Shown: positions 53,701 through 64,000 of the stretch, piece after piece
How the letters are laid out: each line of letters opens with the position of its first letter
Numbering within the stretch: the stretch's first letter is position 1
Source: Leptobrachium leishanense
Taxonomy: Eukaryota; Chordata; Amphibia; Anura; Megophryidae
NCBI GenBank assembly: GCA_009667805.1
Contig: RXON01001570.1
Location: 1-64,000, forward strand
Length of the DNA stretch: 64,000 nucleotides
Direction: 5' to 3'
Made by a program: the position numbers and the translations under genes
The notes under the pieces: model-generated
Databases searched by the model: none
What the model was told of the DNA's origin: nothing
Seen by the model: the letters and a program-made list of their open reading frames with translations, nothing else

Positions 53701-54975
53701 GGTGGCCGCAGATGGGGGGGTTAAAGAGGTAGGGGGGGTTTGGGTAGGCGATATGGAGGCAAAAACAGCAAACAAACTAAAACCAAAGAAGGGGGGTGGG
53801 GAGAGAAGAAAAAGTCAAAGGGTTGGAATCAAGGTAACAGGATAGAGAATGAGGTGTAGGATGCCTCAGGGGGAGGTCTAGTCAGCTCGAAACTAGTTAG
53901 GAGTCTACTAGTTCCCCTGAAATAGTGGCGTCTAGTCCTCGAGGGTACGGGAGTCAGTCTCCCAGTCCACTCCTGAACGAAGAAGAGGCAGAGCGCTCCG
54001 CCGCAGGGAAGGTAGCGGTACGAATGGTATAGGAGTTTGAAAAAAGGGGGAAGAACAGAAAATATAGTAGGAAGCTCAATCAGAGAGTCCCCTCCGACTC
54101 CAGGAAAGCAGATCATGAGCAGCAACATGCGCAAATTGGCGCAAAATAGACGTCAGGCACCAATGTTGCGCAGTGTTAGGGAGGTAGACCGAAGCGAACG
54201 TGTAACCGTAGTCTGCGATTGTACCTTTGACGAACAAGTATCGCCCCTCCGGGTCCCTCAGGACGTCCGTTAGGACAAAGGGTACATCCCTGGCGAAAAG
54301 GATAGCCACTCCCCGGCTCTTACCACCCTGATAATCGCTGAAGTAACCCATGGGAAAAAGAAAATCGCGTAAAGTCGGGGCCGATCCCAGGCGAAAATGT
54401 GTTTCCTGTAGAAAGAGTACCGACGTCCTCAAGGCCAATGCTTCACGTAGGAGTCGGCGCCTCATTCCGGGATGTTGAGGCCCTTAGCGTTGTATGTGAG
54501 GAGGCGCAGGGGCCGCGGGGCGAACCCCCCGGACGCGTCCATGGTGGCCGCAGATGGGGGGGTTAAAGAGGTAGGGGGGGTTTGGGTAGGCGATATGGAG
54601 GCAAAAACAGCAAACAAACTAAAACCAAAGAAGGGGGGGTGGGGAGAGAAGAAAAAGTCAAAGGGTTGGAATCAAGGTAACAGGATAGAGAATGAGGTGT
54701 AGGATGCCTCAGGGGGAGGTCTAGTCAGCTCGAAACTAGTTAGGAGTCTACTAGTTCCCCTGAAATAGTGGCGTCTAGTCCTCGAGGGTACGGGAGTCAG
54801 TCTCCCAGTCCACTCCTGAACGAAGAAGAGGCAGAGCGCTCCGCCGCAGGGAAGGTAGCGGTACGAATGGTATAGGAGTTTGAAAAAAGGGGGAACAGAA
54901 AATATAGTAGGAAGCTCAATCAGAGAGTCCCCTCCGACTCCAGGAAAGCAGATCATGAGCAGCAACATGCGCAAA
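53291..54975 (-). repeat. 843-bp tandem duplication inside the L1
   Basis: Copy 1 at 53291-54133 and copy 2 at 54134-54975 are nearly identical (small G-run and AAG differences). The unit covers the start of ORF2 (endonuclease N-terminus) and the ORF1-ORF2 linker. The join is at GCAACATGCGCAAATTGGCGC (54121-54140). Shared GCGCAAA sequence at the edges could have mediated it. Confidence 0.93.
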
Positions 54976-55169
54976 AAAAAAAAAAAAAAGGGGGGGTGGG
55001 GGAAAAACCTATATATACAAATATGTACAATACCCACCTCAGTGGTGGGGCAGAGGGGGGAGGAGAGAAAAAAAAAAAAAACAGTAACAGCAAAAACTCT
55101 CCCACACACCCCTACCACAACCCCACGCTCGGCAAGGTCAGAAATTGTGTGCGTGTGGTCATAGTCGCT

Positions 55170-56100
55170 TCATGCCCCGCCCGGCAGCAGGGCGCAAAAA
55201 TTAGAGTGTAAACCTCTCAACTAAGTTCCACTCCACCTAACAGTAGAGTCCAAAATTAGAATGTGCGGAGAACCGGCCACATCCCAGCCCTTAGCAGGGC
55301 TCAAAAATTGTGTGTGCGATTCCACAAGTGTGGCATGCCCCACCTGGCGGCAGGGCGCAAAAATTAAAAGTGCAGGATAACCAACATATATATATATATA
55401 ACACTGCGCAGCCTTATATTATAAACATTTAGGTGTGCGCGAGAGTAACCACACCTCAGCCTTTCATGGGGTTCCAGAGGGCCAAGCGCACGAAGCAAGG
55501 CACGTCACGTGTCTCATCTGGTGGTAGGATGGAAAGAGCAAGAGTGCGAGATGGCAATTGCACAGTACATCTTCTAATGGTAGAATACAAAAAAAATCAC
55601 AAAATTTGCAAATAGCAAGAGTGCGCTATACCAACTGGACCCCTGCCCACATAGACGTACCTCACCCCTCCCAACGGTAGGGTATAGAAATTATCAGTAA
55701 CCCTCCCTCAATAATCCGCCAGCTGACTGGGTGCCGTTAGTAAACCCAACATTCATATAACAGATAACTGAGTCATGCGACCACAGTAAGCAAATGAACA
55801 ACGAACTGTGGGTTGCGTAGTAGTCTGTGCATAGGGCGTAAGGTGGAAGAATCATAGTTAAGCTTATGTCAGATCAGCCCGTAACGCACTCGGTAGTACA
55901 GTAGGCGATTCGGAGAACCCAAAGAAAACATTATGTAGCAGATAGCTGAACCAAATAATCATTTGAAACAAGCAGACACCAAACCGTGGGTCTAGCATTA
56001 GGCTGTGAGTAGGTCGTAAGGCGAAAGTTTCATATGGGCACACGGGTGAGTCAAACCGTAATCCACACGTGAAGTAGTACAAGCCATTCCGAGGACCCAC
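55170..56100 (-). repeat. Degenerate repeats in the ORF1-ORF2 linker
   Basis: Diverged units containing GGCAGCAGGGCGCAAAAATT, AGCAGGGCTCAAAAATTG and GGCGGCAGGGCGCAAAAATT recur every 60-130 bp from 55185 to 55370. Two longer related blocks (about 55740-55900 and 55935-56090) share CATAGGGCGTAAGG/TAGGTCGTAAGG words. No reading frame. Confidence 0.6.
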
Positions 56101-56366
56101 CGAAAAACATATAATAGCCAAAACAAAAGGGCCAAAACTTGATCGGTGTCCATTCTTCGGGTCTATAGTGGGCTTGTAGCTTCCAAACACACGCCGGACC
56201 GTGTACAGGGCAGGTTACGGCCTCCCGGGCAAGCCGGCATAGACCCCAGAAAAAGCAGCGTCCGGCTTCAAGGGTCTCCGGGGCGGGTAGATGACAGCCG
56301 TGGCAAAAAGGTCGGACAGAGGACCTCAAAAATAGTGGTAGAGGTAAGACTCAGTGCGTCATATAC

Positions 56367-57405
56367 TCACGGGGAACCCTCCTCCGGGGCCATCCGAGCC
56401 AGGGCTCCATTGCCAGAGCGCCGTCGCCGTCGGCTCCGGGATCTCTGGCGCCGAGGCCGCATCTGGCCCTGTGGCGCTAGTCGGCGTTCCTCCAGCTCCC
56501 AGTTACGGACCACGATCTCTGGTAGGTCCATGGCGGACAGGAAGCCAGGGACATCTGATGGGTGGCAGACGGTGTGTCGCGTGCCGTTCCGCAAAGTCGT
56601 CAGGGCGAAAGGAAAGCTCCAGCGGTACGGGATGTCAGCCTGTTTTAAGGCGAGAACCACCGGTTGGAGGCATCGTCTGGCCATTAGCGTAAAGGGCGAT
56701 AAGTCTTGGAAAAATTCCAGGTTGCTACCTTTAAATTCCCAAAATCTGGATGCTCTTGATTCTCTCATGATCCGCTCTTTGAGTGTATAATTCGGGAGGC
56801 AACATATGATATCTCTGGGGGGGGAAGTGGGTGGCGGGCGTGGGCGCAAGGCCCTGTGCACCCTGTCCATCTGAATCACCTCAGCAATGGGCCATCCGAG
56901 CACATGCAGAAGGCTTCGTTAATTAATTTGCGTAGGTCTTCCTCGCCTTCAGCCTCCGCCAGACCGCGGATCCGTATATTGTGACGTCTTCCCCGATTAT
57001 CGAGGTCATCGACACGGCGTCGCAGCTCACCTAAGTCCGCCGGGGGTGGTGCAGAGAAAGGGGGGGCGATTCATTTCATCCTCCAGGAGGCTCACCCTGG
57101 ATGTCAGGGCCGCAACATCCGTTCTGATCACGCCTATGTCTCCGGCAAAGCTCTCCTTCAGATCGTTACCATGTCCGAGAGATCTGTTTTGGTAGGGAGG
57201 GCTGAGATCATTCGCTCCAGTCGTCGGACGGCCTCGACGGAGTCCGGAGGCATGTGCGGTGGAGAGGGTCCGTCCGCCATTTTAGCACGCGGTGAGGTGT
57301 GTGCGGCAGAGTTGGTCGGGGTGACAAATCCAATGGGCCCGTGGCACGGGTCGATCGATGCGCAGGGGTCTTAGGCGTGTACTGCTTCTGTTTACCGCGT
57401 CCCAT
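56367..57405 (-). pseudogene. L1 ORF1 protein, second family (broken)
   Basis: Start MGRGKQKQYTPKTPAHRS at 57405. The coiled-coil middle is split by frameshifts between about 57210 and 56905. The RRM and C-terminal part is open at 56367-56903: IQMDRVHRALRPRPPPTSPP, GSNLEFFQDLSPFTLMARR, IPYRWSFPFALTTLRNGTRH and a basic tail RPRRQRSRSRRRRRSG. The arginine-rich tail is longer than in the other L1 here. Confidence 0.8.
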
Positions 57406-57763
57406 GACCAGGGGTGGCAGCGAAAAGGAGCTGGATGTCGGAGGGGACTCAGGAGCTCCGTTCTTAAGCGGCCATCTTCTTCGCAGGTCAGAACACGCCT
57501 AGACCATTTTCTTGTACTACGCCACTGCTCTGATATCGTCCCGGCTATTCCATTTGACCATTCTGAACTCTGTATTCCTGATTCTGGCTCGGCTGACTAC
57601 TCCCCGTGTTGTTAACCCTTTCTGTCTAGCTAGTTTACCTGGCCAATTCTAAGGACCAGACAGTTAGAGATCTTTCACGGCTACTCTGTTGGTAGCTTCT
57701 GGGCTCTGTGGAGTGTGGGGTGTTAAGTACTGCGTGGTGGGATCTGGGAACCGTGACATGCCC

Positions 57764-58327
57764 CAGCTCATGGATAATGCTCCCAGCTCATGGATAATGT
57801 CCCCAGCTCATGGATATGCCCCAGCTCATGGATAATGCCCCAGCTCATGGATATTGCCCCAGCTCATGGATAATTGCCCCAGCTCATGGATATGCCCCAG
57901 CTCATGGATATGCCCCAGCTCATGGATAATGCCCCAGCTCATGGATAATGCCCCAGCGCTCATGGATATGCCCCAGCTAATGGATAATGCCCCCAGCTCA
58001 TGGATATGCCCCAGCTCATGGATAATGCCCCCAGCTCATGGATATGCCCCAGCTCATGTATAATGCCCCAGCTCATGGGTATTGCCCCAACTCATGGATA
58101 ATGCCCCCAGCTCATGGATAATGCCCCCAGCTCATGGATAATGCCCCCAGCTCATGGATATTGCCCCAGCTCATGGATAATGCCCCAGCTCATGGATAAT
58201 GCCCCAGCGCATGGTTATGCCCCAGCTCATGGATATGCCCCCAGCTCAAGGATTATGCCCCCAGCTCATGGATACTGCCCCAGCAGCTAATGGATATGCC
58301 CCAGCAGCTCATGGATAATGTCCCCAG
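57764..58327. repeat. CCCAGCTCATGGATAT minisatellite, right block
   Basis: Same unit as 47645-49015, continuing after the solo LTR. About 28-30 units. Confidence 0.93.
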
Positions 58328-58520
58328 CTCACCTCCTGCGCCACGTGTTCTGCTCCCTCTGAGCGTCCGGCGGCATGGAGCTTGGGCGCTCGCCTGGGGG
58401 AGCCACGTGACCAGCCGCGATCTCACGAGAACTCGGCTGGTGACGTGTTTCCCCCAGGCGAGCGCCGAAGCTGCATAGCTTCGGACGCTCGCAGGGAGCG
58501 AACACGCGGCGCAGGGTGAG
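58328..58520. repeat. Imperfect inverted repeat with about 85-bp arms
   Basis: CTGCGCCACGTGTTC (58336) pairs with GAACACGCGGCGCAG (ending 58514). Inside, GGGCGCTCGCCTGGGGGA pairs with CCCCCAGGCGAGCGCC. It is a GC-rich fold near the right end of the hAT element, at the edge of the minisatellite. Confidence 0.88.
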
Positions 58521-58618
58521 ACACCTGCCCTTAGGGTGACGGTGTCACCCTAAGGGTGGGTGTCACTTGGTGTGGGCCACACCCCCCGCCCCCACGTTAC
58601 GACACCCCTGTTATTATT

Positions 58619-59200
58619 ATTATTCTTTATTTATGCAGCGCCAGCATATTCCGCAGCGCTGAACAATGGGCACAATATAGACAGGGTTACAATACATAGA
58701 GACTGAACAACATTTGAATAAACCAGTACAGGAGGAAACAAGGGTCCTGTTCCCGTGGGAACTCACAATCTAGACGGGTTGGGGTGGAAACAGGAGGAAA
58801 GGACTGCAAGGTGAGCGTGATGGACTGGTTGGGGCAGGGAGGTGTATCAGTGAGTCGGGTGGTAGGCTTCCCTAAATAGGAATGTCTTTAGGGGAAAGTC
58901 TGACCGTACGAGGGAGAGCGTTCCAGAGGATGGAAGCTGCGCATAAGAAATCCTGCAGTCTATCATGGGAAGAGGTGATGCGGGGAGAAGCTAGGCGCAG
59001 GTCACTGTTTGACCTTAGGCAGCGGGCTGGGGTGTATTTGGTGATTAGTAAGGACAGGTAGTGGGGAGCTGAGTTAGCGAGAACTTTGTAGGTCAGGGTA
59101 AGTACCTTGAATTTAATTCTGCAGTGGATGGGGAGCCAGTGAAGGGACTCGAAGAGAGGAGCGGCAGAGACAGAGCGACGGGTGAGGTGGATGAGCCTAT
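58619..59200 (-). pseudogene. L2/CR1-type LINE 3' fragment
   Basis: Reverse complement of about 14065-14645: tail TTATTCTTTATTTATGCAGC, then the RT C-terminal coding part on minus. It is the target into which the hAT inserted, at the LINE's ATT-rich tail. Several frame changes; 5' truncated. Confidence 0.8.
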
Positions 59201-59315
59201 ATTAAACAAATATGGATATGACAAATATGGATGAGCCATATTAAACAAATATTAATATAGCTTTGACCCCATGAGGACCCCGAACATACTGTGTACGTCT
59301 GTGGAAAATATCCCC

Positions 59316-59440
59316 TTAATTATTATTATTACTGTCATCATTTATATAGCGCCAACAGTTTCCGCAGGGCTTTACAATAACACAGGGAGCGAGATACAGA
59401 TAAAACGGACATAAGATGGAAACAAGAGGTGTGACCACGG
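59316..59440 (-). mobile_element. LINE 3' tail fragment
   Basis: TTATTATTATTACTGTCATC followed by ATTTATATAGCGCCAACAG and CGCAGGGCTTTACAATA resembles a LINE tail of the same general type on minus. Only the tail is present. Confidence 0.55.
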
Positions 59441-60051
59441 ACGTACATTGCGCTGAACGCAAAGTTAATATGTCAGTGTCTGAAGCATGCCAGCAGACTA
59501 AAATGCCGGCACCCACTGCATATTTAAAATAACACATGTACTTGTTCTACTCTGGATTTCTCCCATTGGCCAAGACGCCATCTCGATGATATGACGGTGT
59601 ATTTGCTTTATGTTGTTGTCATTTTCTATTGACACCTTCAATTATTATATATGTTTATATAGATAATCTTTGTTTATAGAAAAAGAGTTGATGAATGCAT
59701 GGTAGAAAAATACCTAACCCTTTTCTGACCTCCAACATGGTAAAAAAAAAAAAACATTTTGAGTGCTGGGCATTTAACTGCTTTGCCATAGTGAATGTTC
59801 AGCTATATCAATATTGAGCCACTTGAGGGAGTGTTGAGACCTTGCAGCTCCGGAAACCAAACTGCAGCAAAGTTCTTTAGGCTTGTTATGACTGTGGACA
59901 TCACCGGAAGGTTATCTCTGTTTGTTGAATCATGTATATATTTTCAGTATCCCTGCTGAATATGATATGCATATTATATATAGTATTTTATTATTTATTT
60001 TCTATATTAGAAGAGATTTTAAATCTACAGTTAAATCTTTCATTGTTCTTA
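59441..60051. other. Unassigned AT-rich interval
   Basis: No coding or repeat signal beyond short A and TA runs. Confidence 0.45.
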
Positions 60052-60192
60052 GATTGTAACGCTCTCGAGCAGGGTCCTCCCACCTACTGTTCCATTTGTT
60101 TAACTTAGAATAACAAATATATATATATATATATATGTCTCACCCATTGTACAGAGCTACAGAACTTGTTAGCACGTTATAAATACTTGTAA
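60052..60192 (+). mobile_element. LINE 3' UTR fragment
   Basis: GATTGTAACGCTCTCGAGC, an AGGGTCCTCCCACC block, a TA microsatellite (60117-60136) and ATTGTACAGAGCTACAGAAC ending in TTATAAATACTTGTA match the layout of L2-like 3' UTRs (compare 14497-14640). The coding part is missing. Confidence 0.55.
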
Positions 60193-60811
60193 CGGTTTTG
60201 TCCAAAAGTTGAACCAAAAATATGTTGCGTTAATTATGTAATTGACACCTTTTGTTTACTGTTAAGGGTTCCAGTGGCCACAGCAGCAGCAGCCCCTGCA
60301 TCTCAGCCCAGGCAGTCTCTCCCAGCGTCTAAAGTGAGTAGGAGCACGTGGTGGATTGGAGGTGGAGTGAGGAGGTGACATCACAAGATCTACACAGACC
60401 ACCCCCACACTGACCGGAACTCCTCCTGCAGCCTGCTGTGAGTATAAATACTCAAGCAGGCTGCACACACAGCCGTCTGGGCAGAGCAGACAGGCAGCAC
60501 TGGTTCCAGGGGGGGCAAGTGCCCCCCTTGCCCCCTCCTGCGGACGTCCATGCGCGGGGCGTAGTATTACACCCCATTGATTTCAATGTGCATCCTTCGG
60601 CTAGCCCACTAGCTGGCGCATGCCATTCTCTGCTATGGGCGGCCTGGCTCAGGCTGACCCCCAGCAGCCAATGATGCGCAACACGCGTCTGCTGCAAGGG
60701 CATGCCGAAGGAGGGCCCACCACAGCAGCTGGCTAGCAGAGTGTACTAGTATGCCCTGGCTGGTGTGAAATAGAAACTATTCCACTTGCTCTGAGGTTTG
60801 GATATTACATA
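60193..60811. other. Unassigned GC-rich interval
   Basis: No gene recognised. The segment at 60505-60540 (GGGGGGGCAAGTGCCCCCC) is a short palindrome that may mark an old transposon end. Confidence 0.45.
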
Positions 60812-61008
60812 CAGGTCTATTCACTAAAAAGGTGAAACTCAGGATAATTGGCAGTAGAAGAGAATAATCTAGACCAAATAGCAGATTTAGAAAGTGAGAT
60901 AAATGGGAGAATTTTTCTGGATTGTTGTTTTTTTTTTTACTATTTTGATCTAGAATTTCCACTTCTCCAGCCAGTTTTCCTGAGTATCACCTTTAATGAA
61001 TAGACCTG
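60812..61008. mobile_element. 197-bp MITE
   Basis: Ends CAGGTCTATTCACTAAAAAG and CTTTAATGAATAGACCTG form a terminal inverted repeat of about 30 bp with small gaps, extending through GGTGAAACTCAGGA. No clear target duplication is kept. Confidence 0.75.
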
Positions 61009-61697
61009 ACCGTAATTAATGTCTGAATTTTGGACCGGTGTGTGGGAGTGTTGGCAGTCTGATTTAAGATTTTTATTTTGCTTAAAAGGAAAGTGTCACA
61101 ATCTGATCAGCAAGGTTGGCCTCACAGGGCCCAACAGCATATACTGTACATGAGAAATATGTAAACATAAGGGAGGGGGGTCTCATAAATCTTCAAAATA
61201 TCAAAAAGCGTGGGGGGACAATAAAAGTCAGCAGATACATTTCTGAAAAAATAAAAAAAGTCAGCTTTCACTCAGCATGAGAATAATAAAAAAATAATAA
61301 AAGTCTGCTTAGAATGACCTCATGTAATAGCGCTATAAGACAACACATCAGCAAAATGTGACATCACAACCATCCTTAGGAGAGCCCCCAAGGTGAAGAA
61401 ATTCTCAAAGAGAAAATAATAAAAAAAAAAAAAAAACAAACAACCAAAACGTCCCCAGCCGGGGAGCATTAACACGGTGAGAGCAGGGGAGTCCCGTAAA
61501 ACAAAAAGCATAACGAGAAAGAAAAAGGAATCGAAGGGATCCCATCAACCAGTATCCCGGAATGCGGGTTCTTGCAAGGTGGGTAGGGCACAGTAAGGGA
61601 GGCCGGAATACGTTGACCATGTCAGCCCGCCGCCAAGAAATAAAGCACGCAGCTCTGGTAGATGCAAGGCCGCCCAGTAATTTCTCTCATCGGTTTC
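61009..61697. other. Unassigned interval
   Basis: A-rich with several poly-A stretches (for example 61419-61437). No reading frame is supported. Confidence 0.4.
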
Positions 61698-62252
61698 TCA
61701 AAGCTGAGCCGTGGGTATCTGCGGGGCGAGAGCTGGGGCAGTAGAACCAGTTTGCGCCTTCATCTCGGACAACAAGGTGGGGTCCCCTTCCACCTTCGAG
61801 CTCCAACCAGGATCCCCAGGCCATGTCAGCTCTCCGTCTGGCTTCGTGTGGTCCGACGATCCACGTGCAGCGAACACATCGGGGCTGCACCGCAACGTCC
61901 TCCCAGCCTCCAATAAGGTGAGCGGTAGCATCGTGGTCTTCGGGTAGTCTCCCACCCCCACTGGGCTGGCAGACTCCGTCAGGGCTGCACATCTGTGCTC
62001 ACCAGCCTCCAGTCGGGAACCTCCAAGTTTAATGCCGTTCGGAGCAGCTGCCCTCCTGCAGCTCTGCAAGGCCTCAGTAAAGCGCTGTAGTACGCCTCGT
62101 GTCAGCAGCAACAAACCTTCCAGGCATGTGAACGTGGCCTCCAGGCCAAATTTAGGGAGGAGCAACTGGGCATCTATCCACTGACTCGTGGGCACTCCAG
62201 CCGTCCCCTCCACCAGGTCTGTCGCAATGGCTGGGAGATGGGGGTCCGCCAT
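61698..62252 (-). CDS. Unrecognised 184-residue frame, possibly retroelement-derived
   Basis: Starts MADPHLPAIATDLVEGTAGV. Contains a moderately hydrophobic helix-like stretch (LEATFTCLEGLLLLTRGVLQ), RRAAAPNGIKLGGSR and a proline- and glycine-rich end. No known motif. It begins about 360 bp downstream, in the minus sense, of a probable LTR (62613-63513), so a Gag-like leader of a truncated LTR element is possible. The frame could also be chance in GC-rich DNA. Confidence 0.3.
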   Translation of the reverse strand: MADPHLPAIATDLVEGTAGVPTSQWIDAQLLLPKFGLEATFTCLEGLLLLTRGVLQRFTEALQSCRRAAAPNGIKLGGSRLEAGEHRCAALTESASPVGVGDYPKTTMLPLTLLEAGRTLRCSPDVFAARGSSDHTKPDGELTWPGDPGWSSKVEGDPTLLSEMKAQTGSTAPALAPQIPTAQL

Positions 62253-62612
62253 CTCCCCAGCCTACTCTTATTCAAGGTGGGTGCAGGTATAGGGGTCAGC
62301 AGGGGCACCACGGTGCGGAGCAAGTCTCCAAGATGGCTGCTCATGGATCACATCGGCCGGGGATCACTCAGGGCTCCCAGCCCAAAAACGTCTGAGTTCC
62401 CAGGAAGCTGCCAAAAGCGATCAGGAGCCTCAGAGCCGAGGGGGACAAGGGGACAGCTGTTAACAGGGTCTCAGGGGAGCACCGCAGGAGGCAAAATAAG
62501 CCTGGAGGTAGGCCTCAAAATGGCCGCTGACTGCACCCATCTACCGCAGAGACGGCCGGTAGAGGAAACTCTCAGGTCCGGGGAGGGGACGACAAAACAG
62601 GCCCCGGACGAC

Positions 62613-63513
62613 TGTAACGGGCGCAGTGGCGCTCAGACAGGAGTAACGAGGTTGAGATCTTTAAGGACTGAAATATCTGCTTGACGTTTACACACTGCTT
62701 GGTATACACAGACTTATACTCTAAAGTCAGGGAGTATGAGAGAACAACTGAGTTGCTACTAAGCACTAAAGGTTTCAAGACCGATAGAGAACGTTCAGAA
62801 ACACAGAGACTTAAGACAGTAAGTAATTGTACAGACTGCAGGGCAGTCAGGAGATGTGCAGATTTAACGTTTTCAGATAAACTAGAGCAGGTCAACGGTA
62901 CCTTATGATATTCAGAGGTGACTGACACACATAGGGGTCTATCGCAGGTGCAGTATCGAGTATACTTGGTGGTTTGAGCACAATGAACATATGCTGAATA
63001 TAAACAGTATTTTTCAATCGCGGTTTTCACATACGTTTGTGGCAAAGAAACCTGAGCCCTTGGTTGGGTATAGTAACCTAATGCGGCCACATACGATACC
63101 CCAAAATGAGAAGGGACAAAACCCCAGTAACGAGGGAAAACCCCAGCGGCAAACATGGGGTTAAACCACCAGAGCACAGCACTGGCGATCGCAAATCGAG
63201 CAGCAACAGAATAGTCAAAACAAGCCGGGTCAAAAATCGGGACCAGGGATCGTATCCAGAAATGGGTCGGCAACAGAAATCAACAATCAGAATAAGCTTA
63301 GCGATGCGGGAACAGAACTCCACGTCAGGAGGGCGACGAGGCAACTCCCTCGCGCCCTGTTTTAAACCCCGCGGCTCCTCGTGACCACACCAGGCCCCGC
63401 CCCCTCAGACGCCGCTCGGCCATTGCCTGGTGCTGGCACTCTGCCAGCTCTTGGCACAGAACCTTGCCCAGACCCCCCCCCCAGGCAGCATAGCAGGGGC
63501 TGAGGATGTAACA
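62613..63513 (-). repeat. Probable LTR of a third Gypsy-like family
   Basis: About 901 bp. In sense orientation it starts TGTTACATCCTCAGC and ends GCGCCCGTTACA. A TTTAAAA box (about 63359-63366 on plus) lies about 30 bp upstream of CCTGACGTGG, as in the other two Gypsy families. No target duplication and no second LTR are visible, so the element is truncated or the ends are misplaced. Confidence 0.45.
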
Positions 63514-64000
63514 GTATAAGTGCAAAGAATCTGCGCAGAAAGGTCAGCTTAATGTCCCGTAAGGAGCTGGCAGAGACGGAGCTCCACCAAAACATGTCTT
63601 GGTCCCTTCACAGCCAGCCACACCCCCGGCAGTCTGATTTTTAACATCAAGCCCTGATATATTGAAAAAGGTTCATTGAAAGTGTGGCGGTTAAAAAAAA
63701 CCCCCAAAAAAACTACAGATTATTTAGCAGCTTTGCTTGTAGTTTATACATCCAATTCATTAGTTATACAGCATTTATTTTCGATTTGAATCTATAACAT
63801 CAGTGAGAACTAGGACCTGAGATAATGCGGATTTTAAAGCCAAAGGGTCCTATTCCAAGGTTGGTGATAACTTACCTGAGCCAATGAAGGCCAGAGTTTG
63901 AAGTCCCTGATATATAAGCTTCAATTCTTACACTTTCTTATTCACTGGATCTGTAGGCACGATGGACCATGCAGTGTCAGTAATCTCATCTGTTCTTCTC
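63514..64000. other. Unassigned interval
   Basis: No gene or repeat recognised. Confidence 0.45.

Larger units (their letters stand above)
49323..57497 (-). mobile_element. Full-length L1-like LINE
   Basis: 8.2-kb element on minus, bounded by the 16-bp duplication CCTAGACCATTTTCTT (49307-49322 and 57498-57513). The 3' end has AATAAA and a short A tail (TTTTTTT at 49321-49327 on plus). The 5' end is near 57497. It has ORF1 and ORF2, both broken, and an internal 843-bp tandem duplication. It belongs to a family different from the L1 at 28528. Confidence 0.9.
49021..57758 (+). mobile_element. Solo LTR split by an L1
   Basis: Starts TGTAATGTTGGGAG and ends GAACCGTGACA, with a perfect 5-bp duplication TGCCC (49016-49020 and 57759-57763). 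The LTR is about 550 bp after removing the L1 and its duplication (49323-57513). TTTAAAA near 49170 is a possible TATA box. Flanking minisatellite continues on both sides, proving insertion into it. Confidence 0.82.
47398..58610. mobile_element. hAT element carrying a minisatellite and nested LTR and L1
   Basis: Left end CAGTGGCGTCACTAGG, right end (reverse complement) CAGGGGTGTCGTAACG, with an 8-bp duplication TTATTATT at 47390-47397 and 58611-58618. The duplication falls in an ATT-rich LINE tail, so it is less decisive than usual. Without the solo LTR and L1, the element is about 2.5 kb, mostly minisatellite, plus a hairpin near the right end. No transposase. Confidence 0.78.

Noticed and set aside
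62613..63513. A complete LTR retrotransposon with this LTR
   Set aside because: No second LTR, no target duplication and no recognisable pol were found, so only a probable LTR is reported.

Overview
The window is wholly eukaryotic repeat DNA. It shows no operons, ribosome-binding sites, tRNA or rRNA genes, and no host gene could be recognised. The mix of a Neptune-like Penelope element (PLE) with a GIY-YIG nuclease, TTAA-flanked piggyBac elements whose ends begin CCCCTTA, L1 and L2-like LINEs, chromodomain Ty3/Gypsy elements with PBS-to-R complementarity, and many hAT and mariner-type MITEs suggests an amphibian, most likely a frog. The species assignment is inference.

Layout. 1-13.4 kb: two PLE copies lie head to head (copy A on minus, 4225 down to 2147; copy B on plus, from 4226). 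Each is cut by a member of the same piggyBac family at a different TTAA, and each PLE copy preserves the intact target site for the insertion in the other. The piggyBac ends carry an array of about eight consecutive hairpins followed by telomere-like CCCTAA/TTAGGG repeats. A small TA-flanked MITE sits in the first piggyBac. 13.9-15.6 kb: two 3' fragments of L2/CR1/Rex-type LINEs. 16.3-22.3 kb: a complete but decayed minus-strand Ty3/Gypsy chromovirus with two 431-432 bp LTRs and a perfect 5-bp target duplication, cut in pol by a 951-bp piggyBac MITE. 22.3-24.0 kb: PLE-derived DNA with hammerhead-like motifs and an L1 5' fragment. 25.4-27.2 kb: a non-autonomous hAT with two foldback insertions.

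28.5-46.2 kb: a full-length plus-strand L1 (intact ORF1, broken ORF2) holding a 1.09-kb hAT MITE in ORF2 and, in its 3' UTR, an 11-kb Ty3/Gypsy array of the form LTR-internal-LTR-internal-LTR. 47.4-58.6 kb: nested insertions. A hAT contains a roughly 20-bp minisatellite, which contains a split solo LTR, which contains a full-length minus-strand L1 with an internal 843-bp tandem duplication. All three have matching target duplications. 58.6-64 kb: LINE tails, a MITE, an unrecognised reading frame and a probable 0.9-kb LTR.

How the parts relate: the coding regions are replication genes of selfish elements (reverse transcriptase, endonuclease, integrase, transposase, Gag), nearly all broken. Target duplications and empty sites allow the insertion order to be reconstructed. 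The most informative non-coding signals are a probable self-priming site in two Gypsy families, hammerhead-type ribozyme cores in PLE-derived sequence, and the hairpin plus telomere-like subterminal architecture of the piggyBac family.
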